Source: Pseudalkalibacillus sp052246725 (GTDB lineage: Bacteria; Bacillota; Bacilli; Bacillales; Fictibacillaceae). Taken from it: a DNA stretch of 64,000 bases. The stretch's first letter is position 1. Every line of letters starts with the position of its first letter. The DNA lies in NCBI GenBank assembly GCA_052246725.1, contig JBQQCL010000018.1. One strand, given 5' to 3'. Shown in pieces: positions 1-8,266 of this stretch. Made by a program: the position numbers and the translations under genes. The notes under the pieces are model-generated. The model searched no databases and had not been told where the DNA came from. It saw only the letters and a program-made list of their open reading frames with translations.

Positions 1-47
1 CCATAGAAGTTGGATTACACAACAGCAATCTCTTTCTCTTTTCTTTT

Positions 48-70
48 GAAGAAGGGGGGATACCTTCTTC
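48..70. terminator. Terminator-like hairpin upstream of ecsA
   Basis: GAAGAAGG and CCTTCTTC form a perfect 8-bp stem around a 7-base loop. The flank on the + strand is only moderately T-rich, so it may end a transcript entering from the left or be a bidirectional structure. The remainder of bases 1-250 shows no gene; it is AT-rich and contains the ecsA leader, with the ribosome site GGAAGGGG before the ATG. Confidence 0.35.
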
Positions 71-250
71 ATTCTTATCTTTTCCAAATTTGCCCAAGTT
101 AATACAAGCGATTCTTGATACAATAAGCATGGATCGCTTTTATTTGATAAAATAACATAAAGCTGTTTTCGTTTTTTACAATTTGGACGAAAAACAACTG
201 TTAAGGAAACAGCCTAATATAAAACAACCGAACCATGGAAGGGGTCAAGT

Positions 251-988
251 ATGAAAAGTGTCTTGCACGTCGAACAATTGACAGGCGGTTACAGCCAGCA
301 GCAGCCTGTTCTACATAATCTCAATTTCCATGTCAAATCCAAAGAAATCGTAGGGCTGATCGGCCTGAATGGTGCAGGTAAAAGTACGACGATCAAGCAT
401 GTTCTGGGCTTGATGGAGCCGATAACAGGAACGATCAAAGTGAATGACAGTACGATCAACGAAGGGCCAGATCATTATCGGTCCCAGATTGCGTATATTC
501 CTGAAACCCCGGTGTTATATGATGAACTTACGTTATGGGAGCATCTTGAACTCACAGCGATGGCCTATGACATCGATAAGGAGGAATTGAAGAATCGGGT
601 AGAACCGCTTTTGAAAGAATTTCGGATGGAAAACAAACTGAAGTGGTATCCGAACCAGTTTTCTAAAGGGATGAAACAGAAAGTGATGATCATGTGTGCA
701 TTCCTGGTCCGACCGGTATTATTTGTTGTCGATGAACCATTCGTTGGGCTTGACCCTCTTGGTATCCAGTCTTTCCTTGATCTCATTGTGCAGGTGAAGG
801 AAGGCGGTACGGGAATTCTATTATCCACACACATCCTTTCAACCGCTGAGCGGTATTGCGACCGTTTCATCATCTTACATGAAGGGAAGCTTTTGGCGGA
901 TGGAACCCTTTCGGAAATCCAGTCGAAAATGAACATGCAAAATGCGACGTTAGATGAAATTTATGTTCAAATAACAAGAGGTGCCTGA
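251..988 (+). CDS. ecsA: ABC transporter ATP-binding protein EcsA
   Basis: Cytoplasmic ATPase of the EcsAB transporter. The 245 residues carry a Walker A motif GLNGAGKST at about residues 38-46, an ABC signature FSKGMKQK near 138 and a Walker B motif LFVVDEPF near 155, followed by a switch histidine in LLSTHIL. GGAAGGGG lies seven bases before the ATG. The next two genes are ecsB, two bases after the stop, and ecsC, the order known in Bacillus subtilis. In that species Ecs affects protein secretion, competence and regulated membrane proteolysis through RasP; the transported substrate is not established. Identity is firm from motifs plus context. Confidence 0.93.
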   Translation: MKSVLHVEQLTGGYSQQQPVLHNLNFHVKSKEIVGLIGLNGAGKSTTIKHVLGLMEPITGTIKVNDSTINEGPDHYRSQIAYIPETPVLYDELTLWEHLELTAMAYDIDKEELKNRVEPLLKEFRMENKLKWYPNQFSKGMKQKVMIMCAFLVRPVLFVVDEPFVGLDPLGIQSFLDLIVQVKEGGTGILLSTHILSTAERYCDRFIILHEGKLLADGTLSEIQSKMNMQNATLDEIYVQITRGA

Positions 989-990
989 GT

Positions 991-2217
991 ATGGATGTGA
1001 AAACGCTCTGGAGGGAACGTGCCAACAATTTTTGGAGTATGGCTGTACGCTATCTTCGGTATATCGGGAACAGCGGGTTCCTTTTTTCGGTTTATGTCGG
1101 CATTATCCTTGGCAGCTATTACTACGGCCAGGTATTGAAGGTTTTACCGGAATCATTCCCTGCTGCTGAATTTTTGACGATTCTTGCATTCCTGATTGTA
1201 AGCAGAGGGAAGATCCGTACCTTTTTAAAAACAGCAGATGCGAATTTTCTTCTTCCGGTTGAGGGTCGTTTTAAACCTTATTTGCAAAAATCATTACTAT
1301 ATAGCTTCGTTATGCAAGCGTTCAATGTGCTTGTACTATTACTTGTATTAGGACCGTTATATTTCAATCGGATCTCTTCTGAACGTGCTGTCTATTTTGG
1401 AAGCCTGGTCTTGATCCTGCTTTTGACGGGATGGAATATCATTTCAAAATGGGAAGAGTTACGAGTGCCAGATGGAACGAAACGTAAAGTGCTTCCCATC
1501 ATCAGGCTGCTTTCGGTGCTATTCACGCTTTATGCAATTTTTAGAGAAGCATGGTTGATTACGGCAGTACTGATCATTGGCATGGCGATTCTTTATGTCG
1601 TAGTGTATCGCCCGCTCTCCCAAAAGCATACCTTGAAATGGGAGCGGTTGATAGAACTTGAAGCAAATGCGCTCATGCTTTTTTATCGGATTGCAAACAT
1701 GTTTGTCGATGTTCCGGAAATCAGCCGCAAGGTGCGTAAACGGACATGGGCGGCTCCATTAATGAAAGTGTTGAGCGGCAAAAGTGAGACAGTGTACGGC
1801 TATATGTATACGAGAGCCTTTATCCGATCGAATGACTATTTCGGCATTTATGCCCGGCTGACCGTGATCGGAATCATACTGATGCTAATCATGCCTCCAG
1901 GAATTTTGCTATGGGGCGTCAGTTTACTTTTGATTTACATGACGGCGATCCAATTGACGACATTATGGCCTCACTTTGATATGAAAGTGTGGGTCGACCT
2001 CTATCCGGTTTCTAAAAAGGAACGGTACGAAACGTTCCAACGGCTGATTTTCCGTATCATGATTTCGCAAGTGATTTTATTTGCAGTTAGCAGCTTCATC
2101 AATCATTTATCAATTGTGGAGACAGGGATCATCCTTATTACAGGGGTTGCATTGGTGCTTGCTTTTACCCGAGTTTTGCTTTTCAAACAGCTTGATAAAC
2201 GATTCATCCTTACTTAA
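991..2217 (+). CDS. ecsB: ABC transporter permease EcsB
   Basis: Integral membrane partner of EcsA. The 408-residue product has a basic N-terminus and several long hydrophobic segments clustered at about residues 25-75, 105-150, 165-210 and 290-400, with a long cytoplasmic basic stretch in between (about 215-285). Length and spacing fit EcsB. The ATG lies two bases after the ecsA stop, so translation is probably coupled. The direction and substrate of transport cannot be read from the sequence. No truncation or unusual feature was seen. Confidence 0.9.
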   Translation: MDVKTLWRERANNFWSMAVRYLRYIGNSGFLFSVYVGIILGSYYYGQVLKVLPESFPAAEFLTILAFLIVSRGKIRTFLKTADANFLLPVEGRFKPYLQKSLLYSFVMQAFNVLVLLLVLGPLYFNRISSERAVYFGSLVLILLLTGWNIISKWEELRVPDGTKRKVLPIIRLLSVLFTLYAIFREAWLITAVLIIGMAILYVVVYRPLSQKHTLKWERLIELEANALMLFYRIANMFVDVPEISRKVRKRTWAAPLMKVLSGKSETVYGYMYTRAFIRSNDYFGIYARLTVIGIILMLIMPPGILLWGVSLLLIYMTAIQLTTLWPHFDMKVWVDLYPVSKKERYETFQRLIFRIMISQVILFAVSSFINHLSIVETGIILITGVALVLAFTRVLLFKQLDKRFILT

Positions 2218-2247
2218 ATGGGACGTTGATGAAATGAGGCATAGAAA

Positions 2248-2988
2248 ATGAGCGGGAAAGAGACGATCGAACAGGAATTACAAGAATGGGAAAAGATGAT
2301 CTTGAAACGGTCCCCTTTATATAAGCGAGCAGCAAAGAGAGTTCAGGGACAAATCAATAAAAAGATCCCTGAAAAAGTCCATAATGCTGTGACGAATGCG
2401 ATCCGAAGCATGGTGAAGGCGACGTTGTTCGGTAATGAATATACGACGAAAAAACCGACTGTCGAAGGAATGGCGCTTGAAAAGCGTGATGAATTACTCC
2501 AAGAACGGAAAAAAGCTTACAAGAAAACTGCAATGATTGAAGGAGCGGGGACAGGTGCGGGCGGAATTCTGCTCGGGTTGGCGGATTTTCCGTTGCTGCT
2601 TGGTATTAAGATGAGATTTTTGTTTGAAGCAGCGAGGATCTATGGATTTGATACCCGAAATTACCATGAGCGGATCTTCCTGCTGCACGTGTTTTTGCTT
2701 GCTTTTTCAAGTGATGATGTAAGACGTGAAACATATATGGCAATCAAAAGCTGGGAAGAGACAAAGAACAAGTGGCCGTCCAAAGCCTCAATGGATGACG
2801 ATTATGATTGGAAAACGTTCCAGATCACCTATCGCGACCATATCGATCTTGTGAAGATGCTGCAAATGGTACCCGGTTTCGGGGCAATTGTCGGAGCGTA
2901 CGCCAATTACAATTTTCTGGATCAACTCGGCGAAACAGCAATGAACTGCTATCGGTTGAGGTATTTGAATGAAGTGGAGGAAGGGTGA
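2248..2988 (+). CDS. ecsC: EcsC family protein
   Basis: Third gene of the ecs cluster, 30 bases behind ecsB, with ATGAGG eight bases before the ATG. The 246-residue protein has a charged helical N-terminal third, then a Gly-rich hydrophobic hairpin (about residues 97-125, GAGTGAGGILLGLADFPLLL) and a second Gly/Ala-rich segment near 215-235 (PGFGAIVGAYANY). This pattern is typical of EcsC, a membrane-associated family of unknown biochemical function. It is not required for EcsAB function in Bacillus subtilis as far as known. Assignment rests on sequence pattern and gene order. Confidence 0.88.
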   Translation: MSGKETIEQELQEWEKMILKRSPLYKRAAKRVQGQINKKIPEKVHNAVTNAIRSMVKATLFGNEYTTKKPTVEGMALEKRDELLQERKKAYKKTAMIEGAGTGAGGILLGLADFPLLLGIKMRFLFEAARIYGFDTRNYHERIFLLHVFLLAFSSDDVRRETYMAIKSWEETKNKWPSKASMDDDYDWKTFQITYRDHIDLVKMLQMVPGFGAIVGAYANYNFLDQLGETAMNCYRLRYLNEVEEG

Positions 2989-3004
2989 TTCGCGGATTGT
3001 TTCG

Positions 3005-3087
3005 TAACGGACATGAGAGCCGTTATTTTGGATAAACTGAGTTGATTCTGATTAGATTTGAGGATAAGGTCCCTGGTGTCCGTTAGC
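3005..3087. repeat. Family C inverted repeat pair
   Basis: TAACGGACATGAGAGCCGTTAT (3005 onward) faces ATAAGGTCCCTGGTGTCCGTTA (ending 3085). The two are near-complementary and would pair across a spacer of about 35 bases. The same 22-25 base unit recurs at seven other places in this window. It lies between ecsC and a convergent gene. Confidence 0.85.
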
Positions 3088-3105
3088 TTTTCCAGTGGAG
3101 CCTTA

Positions 3106-3752
3106 TTATTGAGTAAGTTTGAATTTGCGAAATCTTTTGTTTCCGCTTGCTACTTTAAAAAGCTGCAAATCAACCAGGTGATGTAGGATACGTCTAGCAT
3201 GCCGGTCAGTAATTTTCAAATGATCAGCAATTTCTAGTGGAGTGACTGGTCGGGGGATTCGGCGAGCAAATCGTACAACTTCTGCCTCTAGATGGTTGAG
3301 GTTTGCGGGGATATCAATAGAAGTGAATCTTCCGATAAAAGCTAGTATAAGCTGTTGGATCCTTTTGGGTTCATCCTTGATCGATAAGTAAGCTATTGGG
3401 AGTATTGTCCATCCTTCCAACACTAATAAAGAGTGTCTCCAGCATAAATCTTTAAATCTCCTGACATCAAGATCACGAGCATGGGGTCCATAACCCTGAA
3501 TTTCAATACAGCCCTTAGCATTACCAGGTCTGTATGCAAGATCAAGATAACGATAACCATTATTAAAGTCTCGAATCTCCCATTCAGGATCTAAATGATT
3601 AAAATTTTTCATCACAGGAAACCAAATCAAACGAAGAAATTCAACTGTCCCATGACCTAATCCTTGCTCAAGTAGTTCACGCCTCCTATGATTCTTTTCT
3701 TCGGTTATTTTTTCGTGTAACCAAAATTCATATTCTTGTTTAAATTTTGCAT
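3106..3752 (-). CDS. Nuclease-like/winged-helix protein, damaged near its start
   Basis: The continuous part (3630 down to 3106) encodes 174 residues: an N-terminal region resembling DUF559/VSR-type endonuclease folds (RYLDLAYRPGN, CIEIQGYGPHARD) and a C-terminal winged-helix-like segment (TPLEIADHLKITDRHARRIL). Its only in-frame start is a TTG at 3630 without a ribosome site. The same frame stays open for about 140 bases further upstream with protein-like content (FKQEYEFWLHEKI, RRRELLEQGLGHG), but has no ATG, GTG or TTG there. A good start (AAAGGAG, 7-base spacer, ATG at 3752) exists one base out of frame. I infer a one-base indel just after the true start. Similar Bacillales proteins are often labelled DNA-binding regulators; the function is unknown. 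Confidence 0.6.
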
Positions 3753-3789
3753 TATCAAACTCCTTTCTTAAAAGTTCTTTTAGAAGAAC

Positions 3790-3845
3790 AAAAAAGCCAC
3801 TTCAATATGAACACCCAAGTTAATACTGGATAGTACTGAAGCGGC
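3790..3845 (-). terminator. Long-loop terminator on the minus strand
   Basis: Read on the minus strand, GCCGCTTCA pairs with TGAAGTGGC (one G-U) around a roughly 37-base loop and is followed by TTTTTT. It sits directly upstream of the damaged nuclease-like gene, so it would stop read-through from further right or act as an attenuator. Confidence 0.5.
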
Positions 3846-3925
3846 ACTCTATGACTGACACTATTAAAGTCAGTATATATGGATAAAATAGGTATTTCAA
3901 TAGATGATTTTGGTTAGGGAGAATG

Positions 3926-4062
3926 TTAACGGACATGAGAGCCGTTATTTATGGCAAAATAGTGTGATTTGAAAATTTAACGGACATGAGAGACGCTATT
4001 TGTGATAATCGGGGCTAATTCTGGTTAGATTTAAGCAAATAAGGTCCCTGGTGTCCGTTAGC
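3926..4062. repeat. Family C repeats, three units
   Basis: Two direct units (3928-3950 and 3978-4001, AACGGACATGAGAG...) are followed by one inverted unit (4038-4061, ATAAGGTCCCTGGTGTCCGTTA). With the terminators on either side, this accounts for most of the gap between 3753 and 4105; nothing else is seen in it. Confidence 0.85.
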
Positions 4063-4065
4063 TCT

Positions 4066-4099
4066 AAAAAAGACCGGTTCCATAACGGAATCGGTCTTT
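4066..4099 (-). terminator. Terminator of the amidohydrolase gene
   Basis: On the minus strand AAGACCGATTCC and GGAACCGGTCTT form a stem with one mismatch, a 5-base loop and a following T run. It begins a few bases after the stop codon of the M20 amidohydrolase. Confidence 0.8.
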
Positions 4100-4105
4100 A
4101 CCTAT

Positions 4106-5305
4106 TTAGTTCGTTTTCACTTTCCCTGCTGGTGCGTAGTTCAAGTGGCTTAAAGCAGCTTCGCCTAGTAGTTTTGCTGCTATCGGCATTGAACGCTCAT
4201 CGATCATGAATTTCGGGTGATGATGAGGTGCGACATCTACTGCGTCCGGGTCTTTGGCACCTACATAAGCAAAGCTGCCAGGAACGTGCTCGAGGTAGTA
4301 TGCGAAATCTTCCCCGCCCATTTGAGCAGCTTTTTCACTGACACGAAGGACACCAGGGAGACTTGAGGCAACCTTTTTCAAATGCTCTGTCGGTTCCTTA
4401 TGATTCACAAGAGCAGGATAGCCTCTTGTGTATTTGAACTCGTAGTCTGTTCCGCTCGACATACAGATTCCTTTGATCACTTCTTCCATCCGTGCTTCAA
4501 TATTTCCACGCACACTTTCACTGAATGTACGTACGGTTCCCTTTAAAGAAGCACTATCAGCGATGACATTGAAGGCATTTTCAGCCACAAACGATCCGAT
4601 TGAAACAACAGCGGACTCCAAAGGATCCACATTACGGCTTACAATCTGCTGAAGTGCGACGACCAACTGAGAAGCTGCCAGTACTGAATCTTTTGTCCTG
4701 TGAGGCTGAGCACCGTGACCGCCTCGCCCGATTATTTTTACATCGAATTGATCAGCTGCCGCCATGAACGGTCCTTCACGGTAATAGACTTCACCGACAT
4801 TGTCCGTCGCCCATAGATGAACACCGTAAATGACATCAACCCCATCCAAACATCCGTCTTCAATCATGGTGACCGCTCCGCCAGGAACCAATTCCTCAGC
4901 ATGCTGGTGGATGAGGACGACATTTCCTTCAAGCTCATCTTTCAATTGATTAAGAACTTTGGCAAGGACCAGTAATGTGGCTGTGTGACCATCATGGCCA
5001 CAAGCGTGCATTACACCATCAACTTTGGAACGGAAGGGAAGGTCTGTCTTCTCCTGGATTGGCAGTGCATCAAAGTCCGCACGCAATGCAACGGTTTTAC
5101 CTGGCTTTTTCCCTTCAATCCTTGCAACGAGGCCATGGCCGCCTACATTAGCTCGATAAGGAACCCCGAGTTTATCATAAAACTTCGCTATGTAAGCAGA
5201 TGTATTCACCTCTTGGAAAGACAATTCTGGATTTTCATGAAGATAGCGACGGATCTCAACCATCTCATGGTAATGACGATCTACGAGTTCATAAAAGTGT
5301 TGCAT
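4106..5305 (-). CDS. M20 family metallo-amidohydrolase (YhaA-like)
   Basis: Predicted cytoplasmic zinc amidohydrolase of the N-acyl-amino acid/hippurate hydrolase group. The 399 residues show the M20 pattern: RRYLHENPELSF at the N-terminus, metal-site motif MHACGHDGHTA, HQHAEE, the dimerisation-domain motif GRGGHGAQPH and a late MGGEDFAYY metal ligand segment. The start was placed at the ATG at 5305 because GTGAGGAGGA stands five bases upstream; a longer frame has no ribosome site. B. subtilis has the amidohydrolase yhaA just after ecsC, matching this position. The acyl substrate is not known. It has its own terminator downstream. Confidence 0.85.
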   Translation of the reverse strand: MQHFYELVDRHYHEMVEIRRYLHENPELSFQEVNTSAYIAKFYDKLGVPYRANVGGHGLVARIEGKKPGKTVALRADFDALPIQEKTDLPFRSKVDGVMHACGHDGHTATLLVLAKVLNQLKDELEGNVVLIHQHAEELVPGGAVTMIEDGCLDGVDVIYGVHLWATDNVGEVYYREGPFMAAADQFDVKIIGRGGHGAQPHRTKDSVLAASQLVVALQQIVSRNVDPLESAVVSIGSFVAENAFNVIADSASLKGTVRTFSESVRGNIEARMEEVIKGICMSSGTDYEFKYTRGYPALVNHKEPTEHLKKVASSLPGVLRVSEKAAQMGGEDFAYYLEHVPGSFAYVGAKDPDAVDVAPHHHPKFMIDERSMPIAAKLLGEAALSHLNYAPAGKVKTN

Positions 5306-5420
5306 TATACTCCTCCTCACCGGATTAATTGTATGAAAAATCAGTTTTTTACAGTATAGCACGATAACCATGAGTATGCATGGTTGAGAAGTATTCAGAA
5401 AAATGTTTAGTTAAACTTTG

Positions 5421-5538
5421 CTGTTGATTTTCGCGAAATTTACTCCCTTTCCGCGGGCGATCCGCAAGCCTCCTCGCTGTGGGGTCTCGCCTGGCTCGCT
5501 TTTCCCCAGGAGTGTCGCAACTTTCGCTTCAATCAACC
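5421..5538 (-). repeat. Family B repeat element
   Basis: On the minus strand it reads GACACTCCTGGGGAAAAGCG, then CCAGGCGAGACCCCACAGCG, then GAGGAGGCTTGCGGATCGCC, then CGCGGAAAGGGAG. The same order of blocks is found at 53796-53908, and truncated forms at 57848-57890 and 61846-61945. No ORF of interest. The rest of the 5306-5623 gap is plain AT-rich sequence plus a terminator. Confidence 0.75.
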
Positions 5539-5563
5539 TCAATAGCTATCTAAGTTAGAAATC

Positions 5564-5593
5564 AAAAAGGACACTGCCCAAGGGGCAATGTCC
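5564..5593 (-). terminator. Terminator of the ferritin-like gene
   Basis: On the minus strand GGACATTGCCC pairs with GGGCAGTGTCC around CTT, followed by TTTTTG. It lies about 30 bases past the stop of the ferritin-like gene. Confidence 0.85.
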
Positions 5594-5623
5594 GACTTCC
5601 AGCATCACTTCAAATCAAACGTA

Positions 5624-6058
5624 TTAGGAGAGTCGCGGATCACTTAACAGACGGTCCATCTCTTCCATATGATGTGTTTCGTCTGCGATAAGATCCTCAA
5701 GCTTGACGACTAGTTCTGTCATGTTCAGATTTGCTGCTTGTTTTTTACGCTGTTCATAGCGATCGATTGTTTCTTTCTCAGCTTTACGTGCTTCTTTCAG
5801 CATTTCTTGGACATCCGTCAACTGTCTCACTTCAGCTGGCTTCGTTGTCGGAGTGCCTCCTAATGTACTGATTTTCTCTGAAAGGTACATCGCGTGACCT
5901 TGTTCATCTGAAATTTCGCCTTCAAAGAAAGGTTTTAAAACCTGACGATACATACCAGAAACGACAGCTGCATTGTATGTGTACATGATGACTGCAGCAT
6001 ATTCGTTTGCCAGGTCCTCATTTAGTCCATCAATAAGTTCTTGTAGTTCTTTATCCAT
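5624..6058 (-). CDS. Ferritin-like domain protein (bacterioferritin/Dps-type)
   Basis: The 144-residue product is almost entirely alpha-helical in pattern and has the spaced acidic/His ligands of a di-iron four-helix bundle: E in DLANEYAAVIMY, E and H in EISDEQGHAMYL, E in AEKETIDRY and EXXH in DETHHMEEM. I infer an iron-binding or oxidative-stress role; family members store iron or reduce peroxide. The ATG at 6058 was chosen because AAAGGATG precedes it; the frame extends 29 codons upstream without a ribosome site. A sigma-B-like promoter lies about 50 bases upstream and the neighbour on the other strand has one too, suggesting shared stress control. Confidence 0.82.
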   Translation of the reverse strand: MDKELQELIDGLNEDLANEYAAVIMYTYNAAVVSGMYRQVLKPFFEGEISDEQGHAMYLSEKISTLGGTPTTKPAEVRQLTDVQEMLKEARKAEKETIDRYEQRKKQAANLNMTELVVKLEDLIADETHHMEEMDRLLSDPRLS

Positions 6059-6109
6059 TGGTTGATCATCCTTTCTATAAAATAATCCACTTTCAGCTAC
6101 GGATATAAT

Positions 6110-6135
6110 GTACCCTTTGATTCGAAATAATAAAC
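6110..6135 (-). promoter_or_regulatory. Sigma-B-like promoter of the ferritin-like gene
   Basis: On the minus strand GTTTAT, 14 bases, GGGTAC. Each box differs by one base from GTTTAA/GGGWAW. The spacing and position about 50 bases before the start fit a general-stress promoter. Confidence 0.55.
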
Positions 6136-6156
6136 TTGTTTTCAAAATTGTGGAAT

Positions 6157-6181
6157 GTTTAATCAGGATATTTTCGGGAAT
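6157..6181 (+). promoter_or_regulatory. Sigma-B promoter of the DJ-1/PfpI gene
   Basis: GTTTAA, 13 bases, GGGAAT: a perfect match to the sigma-B consensus GTTTAA-N12-15-GGGWAW, ending 40 bases before the ATG of the stress protein. It is divergent from the promoter at 6110-6135. Confidence 0.78.
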
Positions 6182-6220
6182 TATTTAACTGTCAATGATT
6201 TGGAAAGGTTGTGAATACGA

Positions 6221-6748
6221 ATGAGTAAAATCGCAGTATTAATGACCGATATGTTTGAGGATGTAGAGTATACAGACCCTGCACAAGCATTTATTGATGA
6301 TGGCCATGAGCTTACCGTCATCGGCACCGAAAAAAAGGAAGTGAAAGGCAAGCAAGGAGATGTGTCTGTTCACGTCGATAAAACAATCGATCAAGTTGAT
6401 CCGGACGAATTTGACGCACTTTTCATACCAGGAGGCTTTTCTCCAGATATTTTGAGAGCCGATGATCGTATCGTCGACTTTACCGGGAAAATGGTTTATC
6501 AACGTAAGCCTATGTTTGCTATCTGCCATGGTCCTCAAATCCTTATCACAGCAAATGTATTGAAAGGACGCAGTGTGACTGGTTTCAAATCAATTCAAAT
6601 GGATCTGCAACATGCCGGAGCCAATGTTTTCGATGAGCCGGTGGTCGTATGCGGCACACTCGTAACAAGCAGACAACCCGATGACATTCCGGTATTTATA
6701 GAGCAATCGAAAAAAGTCTTGAAACAAGGAGTGGAAGAGTATGTCTGA
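6221..6748 (+). CDS. DJ-1/PfpI family protein (general stress protein 18-like)
   Basis: A 175-residue cytoplasmic protein of the type-1 glutamine-amidotransferase-like/PfpI superfamily. It shows the family order: N-terminal Rossmann strand KIAVLMTDMFEDVEYTDP, the acidic loop FIPGGFSPD, and the nucleophile elbow AICHGPQILI with the expected Cys-His pair. Known relatives are the YfkM/YraA stress proteins, involved in repair or turnover of damaged proteins. The gene overlaps the start of the following DUF3243 gene by eight bases, so the two are probably translated together. The upstream sigma-B promoter supports general stress induction. Confidence 0.87.
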   Translation: MSKIAVLMTDMFEDVEYTDPAQAFIDDGHELTVIGTEKKEVKGKQGDVSVHVDKTIDQVDPDEFDALFIPGGFSPDILRADDRIVDFTGKMVYQRKPMFAICHGPQILITANVLKGRSVTGFKSIQMDLQHAGANVFDEPVVVCGTLVTSRQPDDIPVFIEQSKKVLKQGVEEYV

Positions 6749-7076
6749 ACAAAATCATATGGTAGATAAAAATGAAAACCTGAATGAAAGTGAAGTACGT
6801 TCGACCGTGGATCGGATTCCTGAGGAAGAACGTGATCAAATCCTACAGAACTTCGATGTCTTCAAAGAATATCTTGGAAAGCGTGTACGAGTCGGTGAAA
6901 AGCTCGGGATGTCTGAAGAGCAGTTAGCGAAAACAGCGGAAAAAGTCGCAGATTACCTGGCTGAAAATGAAGAACCAAGAAACCGTGAAGAGAAGTTACT
7001 CAAAGAGCTTTGGAGTGTCGGAGATAAAGAGCAACAGCATATGCTCGCACACATGCTTGTAAGGATGGTTGAATAA
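6741..7076 (+). CDS. DUF3243 family protein
   Basis: Small acidic soluble protein of 111 residues. The C-terminal part carries the DUF3243 core (FKEYLGKRVRVGEKLG, AEKVADYLAENEEPRN, ELW, then HMLAHMLVRMV), which resembles B. subtilis YmfJ but here has an extra N-terminal stretch of about 35 residues. The function is unknown. The ATG overlaps the stop of the DJ-1 gene, and a strong terminator follows ten bases after the stop. It therefore appears to be the second gene of a sigma-B operon, an unusual partner for DUF3243. Confidence 0.8.
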   Translation: MSEQNHMVDKNENLNESEVRSTVDRIPEEERDQILQNFDVFKEYLGKRVRVGEKLGMSEEQLAKTAEKVADYLAENEEPRNREEKLLKELWSVGDKEQQHMLAHMLVRMVE

Positions 7077-7085
7077 TAGAGAATG

Positions 7086-7115
7086 AAAAAGCAGCCTTGG
7101 TGGGCTGCTTTTTTA
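7086..7115 (+). terminator. Rho-independent terminator
   Basis: AAAAAGCAGCC and GGGCTGCTTTTTT pair around a 5-base loop, with a T run, directly behind the DUF3243 gene. Confidence 0.92.
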
Positions 7116-7119
7116 TTTC

Positions 7120-7270
7120 ACTTAAAGAAAGTATAAAAATACTTTCTTCAGTATAAGTGCCCAAGCTGGCGGCTTCGGAAGCAATACACCGCACGAAGGA
7201 AAAGCAGCAAGTGCTTTTTCGAGAGGAACTAATGGCTCAGCATACGCCTAAGGCTTGGCTTTGCCAAGTT
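7120..7270. repeat. Family A repeat, short internal-deletion form
   Basis: The hairpin end of family A is present (AAAGAAAGTAT facing ATACTTTCTTCAGTATAAG) and so is the block GGCTTGGCTTTGCCAAG near 7252, but most of the central 0.3 kb found at 35668-36176 is missing. It lies between two convergent genes. Confidence 0.65.
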
Positions 7271-7292
7271 TCCTTTAACGTGGACTTTAAAG

Positions 7293-8198
7293 TCACTGGG
7301 CTTCAATAGGGTATTCTCCGACGGCCATCTGGATATGGCGGGGTAAAACCGTAATCGTTGAAGGAGTGCTATACTCTCGTTCTCCATCACAATCGATGGT
7401 CTGGACCGGCGCTGTCTCGATAGAAATGCTGTCGGTTTGAAAATATAAGATGTCTTCACTATTCGGTACATCGTTCATGACTTTTGCTCGCAGCATATCA
7501 AAAAATGTTTGGAAGCGATTGGACTCGATGATCAGTACCTCAAGTTTTCCATCTTCTATATCTGAACCAGGGAAAAATGCCCTGATCCCTCCGGTAAAAG
7601 GACCATTTCCAATCAGCACCATGGCAGCTTCCCCTTCAAAAGCACATTGGTCTGATTCGAGCTTCAAATTAAAGGTGTTTTCTTGACTGAGTGTTTGTAG
7701 TGTACTCAAATAATAGGATAAACGGCCGAAGTTTTCCTTCATTCTAGGATTGATATTAGTCGATACTTCAGTGATCAGGCCGATTCCCCAAAAGTTCAGG
7801 AAGTATTGGTGATTGCATTTGCCGACATCAATCCCTCTGAATTTTTGAATACACAGTTGTTCTGCTGCAATCAACGGGTCTTGAGACAATCCAAGTGCCC
7901 TAGAAAAATCATTGCACGTCCCTCCGGGTATGATTCCGAACGCAGGACGGTTTTCCAGCGGACTTATCGCATTGATGAGTTCATAGATTGTCCCGTCACC
8001 GCCTGCACCAATGATGAAATCTGCATTTTTCCCATATTCGTTTATGTATTGACCTGCGTCTCCCGTTTTATTCGTATGAAACACATTAACGGTCGGAAAA
8101 TGATGTTCGAGCCTGGTGATGATCTGTTCCATCTGTTCATGAAGGCGTTCATTTCCGGCTTTAGGATTCACAATCAGGTCGACTCGATTTATTTTCAA
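7293..8198 (-). CDS. Diacylglycerol kinase-family lipid kinase
   Basis: Predicted soluble or peripheral ATP-dependent lipid kinase (DAGK catalytic family, relatives YtlR, BmrU, DgkB). N-terminal domain: VDLIVNPKAGN and the signature GGDGTIYELINAI with PGGTCNDFSRALG. The C-terminal beta-sandwich domain contains GNGPFTGG and DGKLEVLII. The start was set at the TTG at 8198, because AAGAAAGGGG stands seven bases before it and would itself be coding if the upstream in-frame TTG at 8219 were used. Product 301 residues. The lipid substrate is not determined. It is a single gene between a repeat and hmoB, in the same direction as hmoB. Confidence 0.83.
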   Translation of the reverse strand: MKINRVDLIVNPKAGNERLHEQMEQIITRLEHHFPTVNVFHTNKTGDAGQYINEYGKNADFIIGAGGDGTIYELINAISPLENRPAFGIIPGGTCNDFSRALGLSQDPLIAAEQLCIQKFRGIDVGKCNHQYFLNFWGIGLITEVSTNINPRMKENFGRLSYYLSTLQTLSQENTFNLKLESDQCAFEGEAAMVLIGNGPFTGGIRAFFPGSDIEDGKLEVLIIESNRFQTFFDMLRAKVMNDVPNSEDILYFQTDSISIETAPVQTIDCDGEREYSTPSTITVLPRHIQMAVGEYPIEAQ

Positions 8199-8238
8199 AA
8201 TCCAAACCCCTTTCTTCAAAAGACCTAAAAGGTATTTT

Positions 8239-8266
8239 AAAAGGGGGTGAAGGTCAACCCCCTTTT
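8239..8266 (-). terminator. Terminator of hmoB
   Basis: On the minus strand AAAAGGGGGT and ACCCCCTTTT form a perfect 10-bp stem with an 8-base loop, overlapping the end of hmoB. The A and T ends make it work in principle on both strands. Confidence 0.82.
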
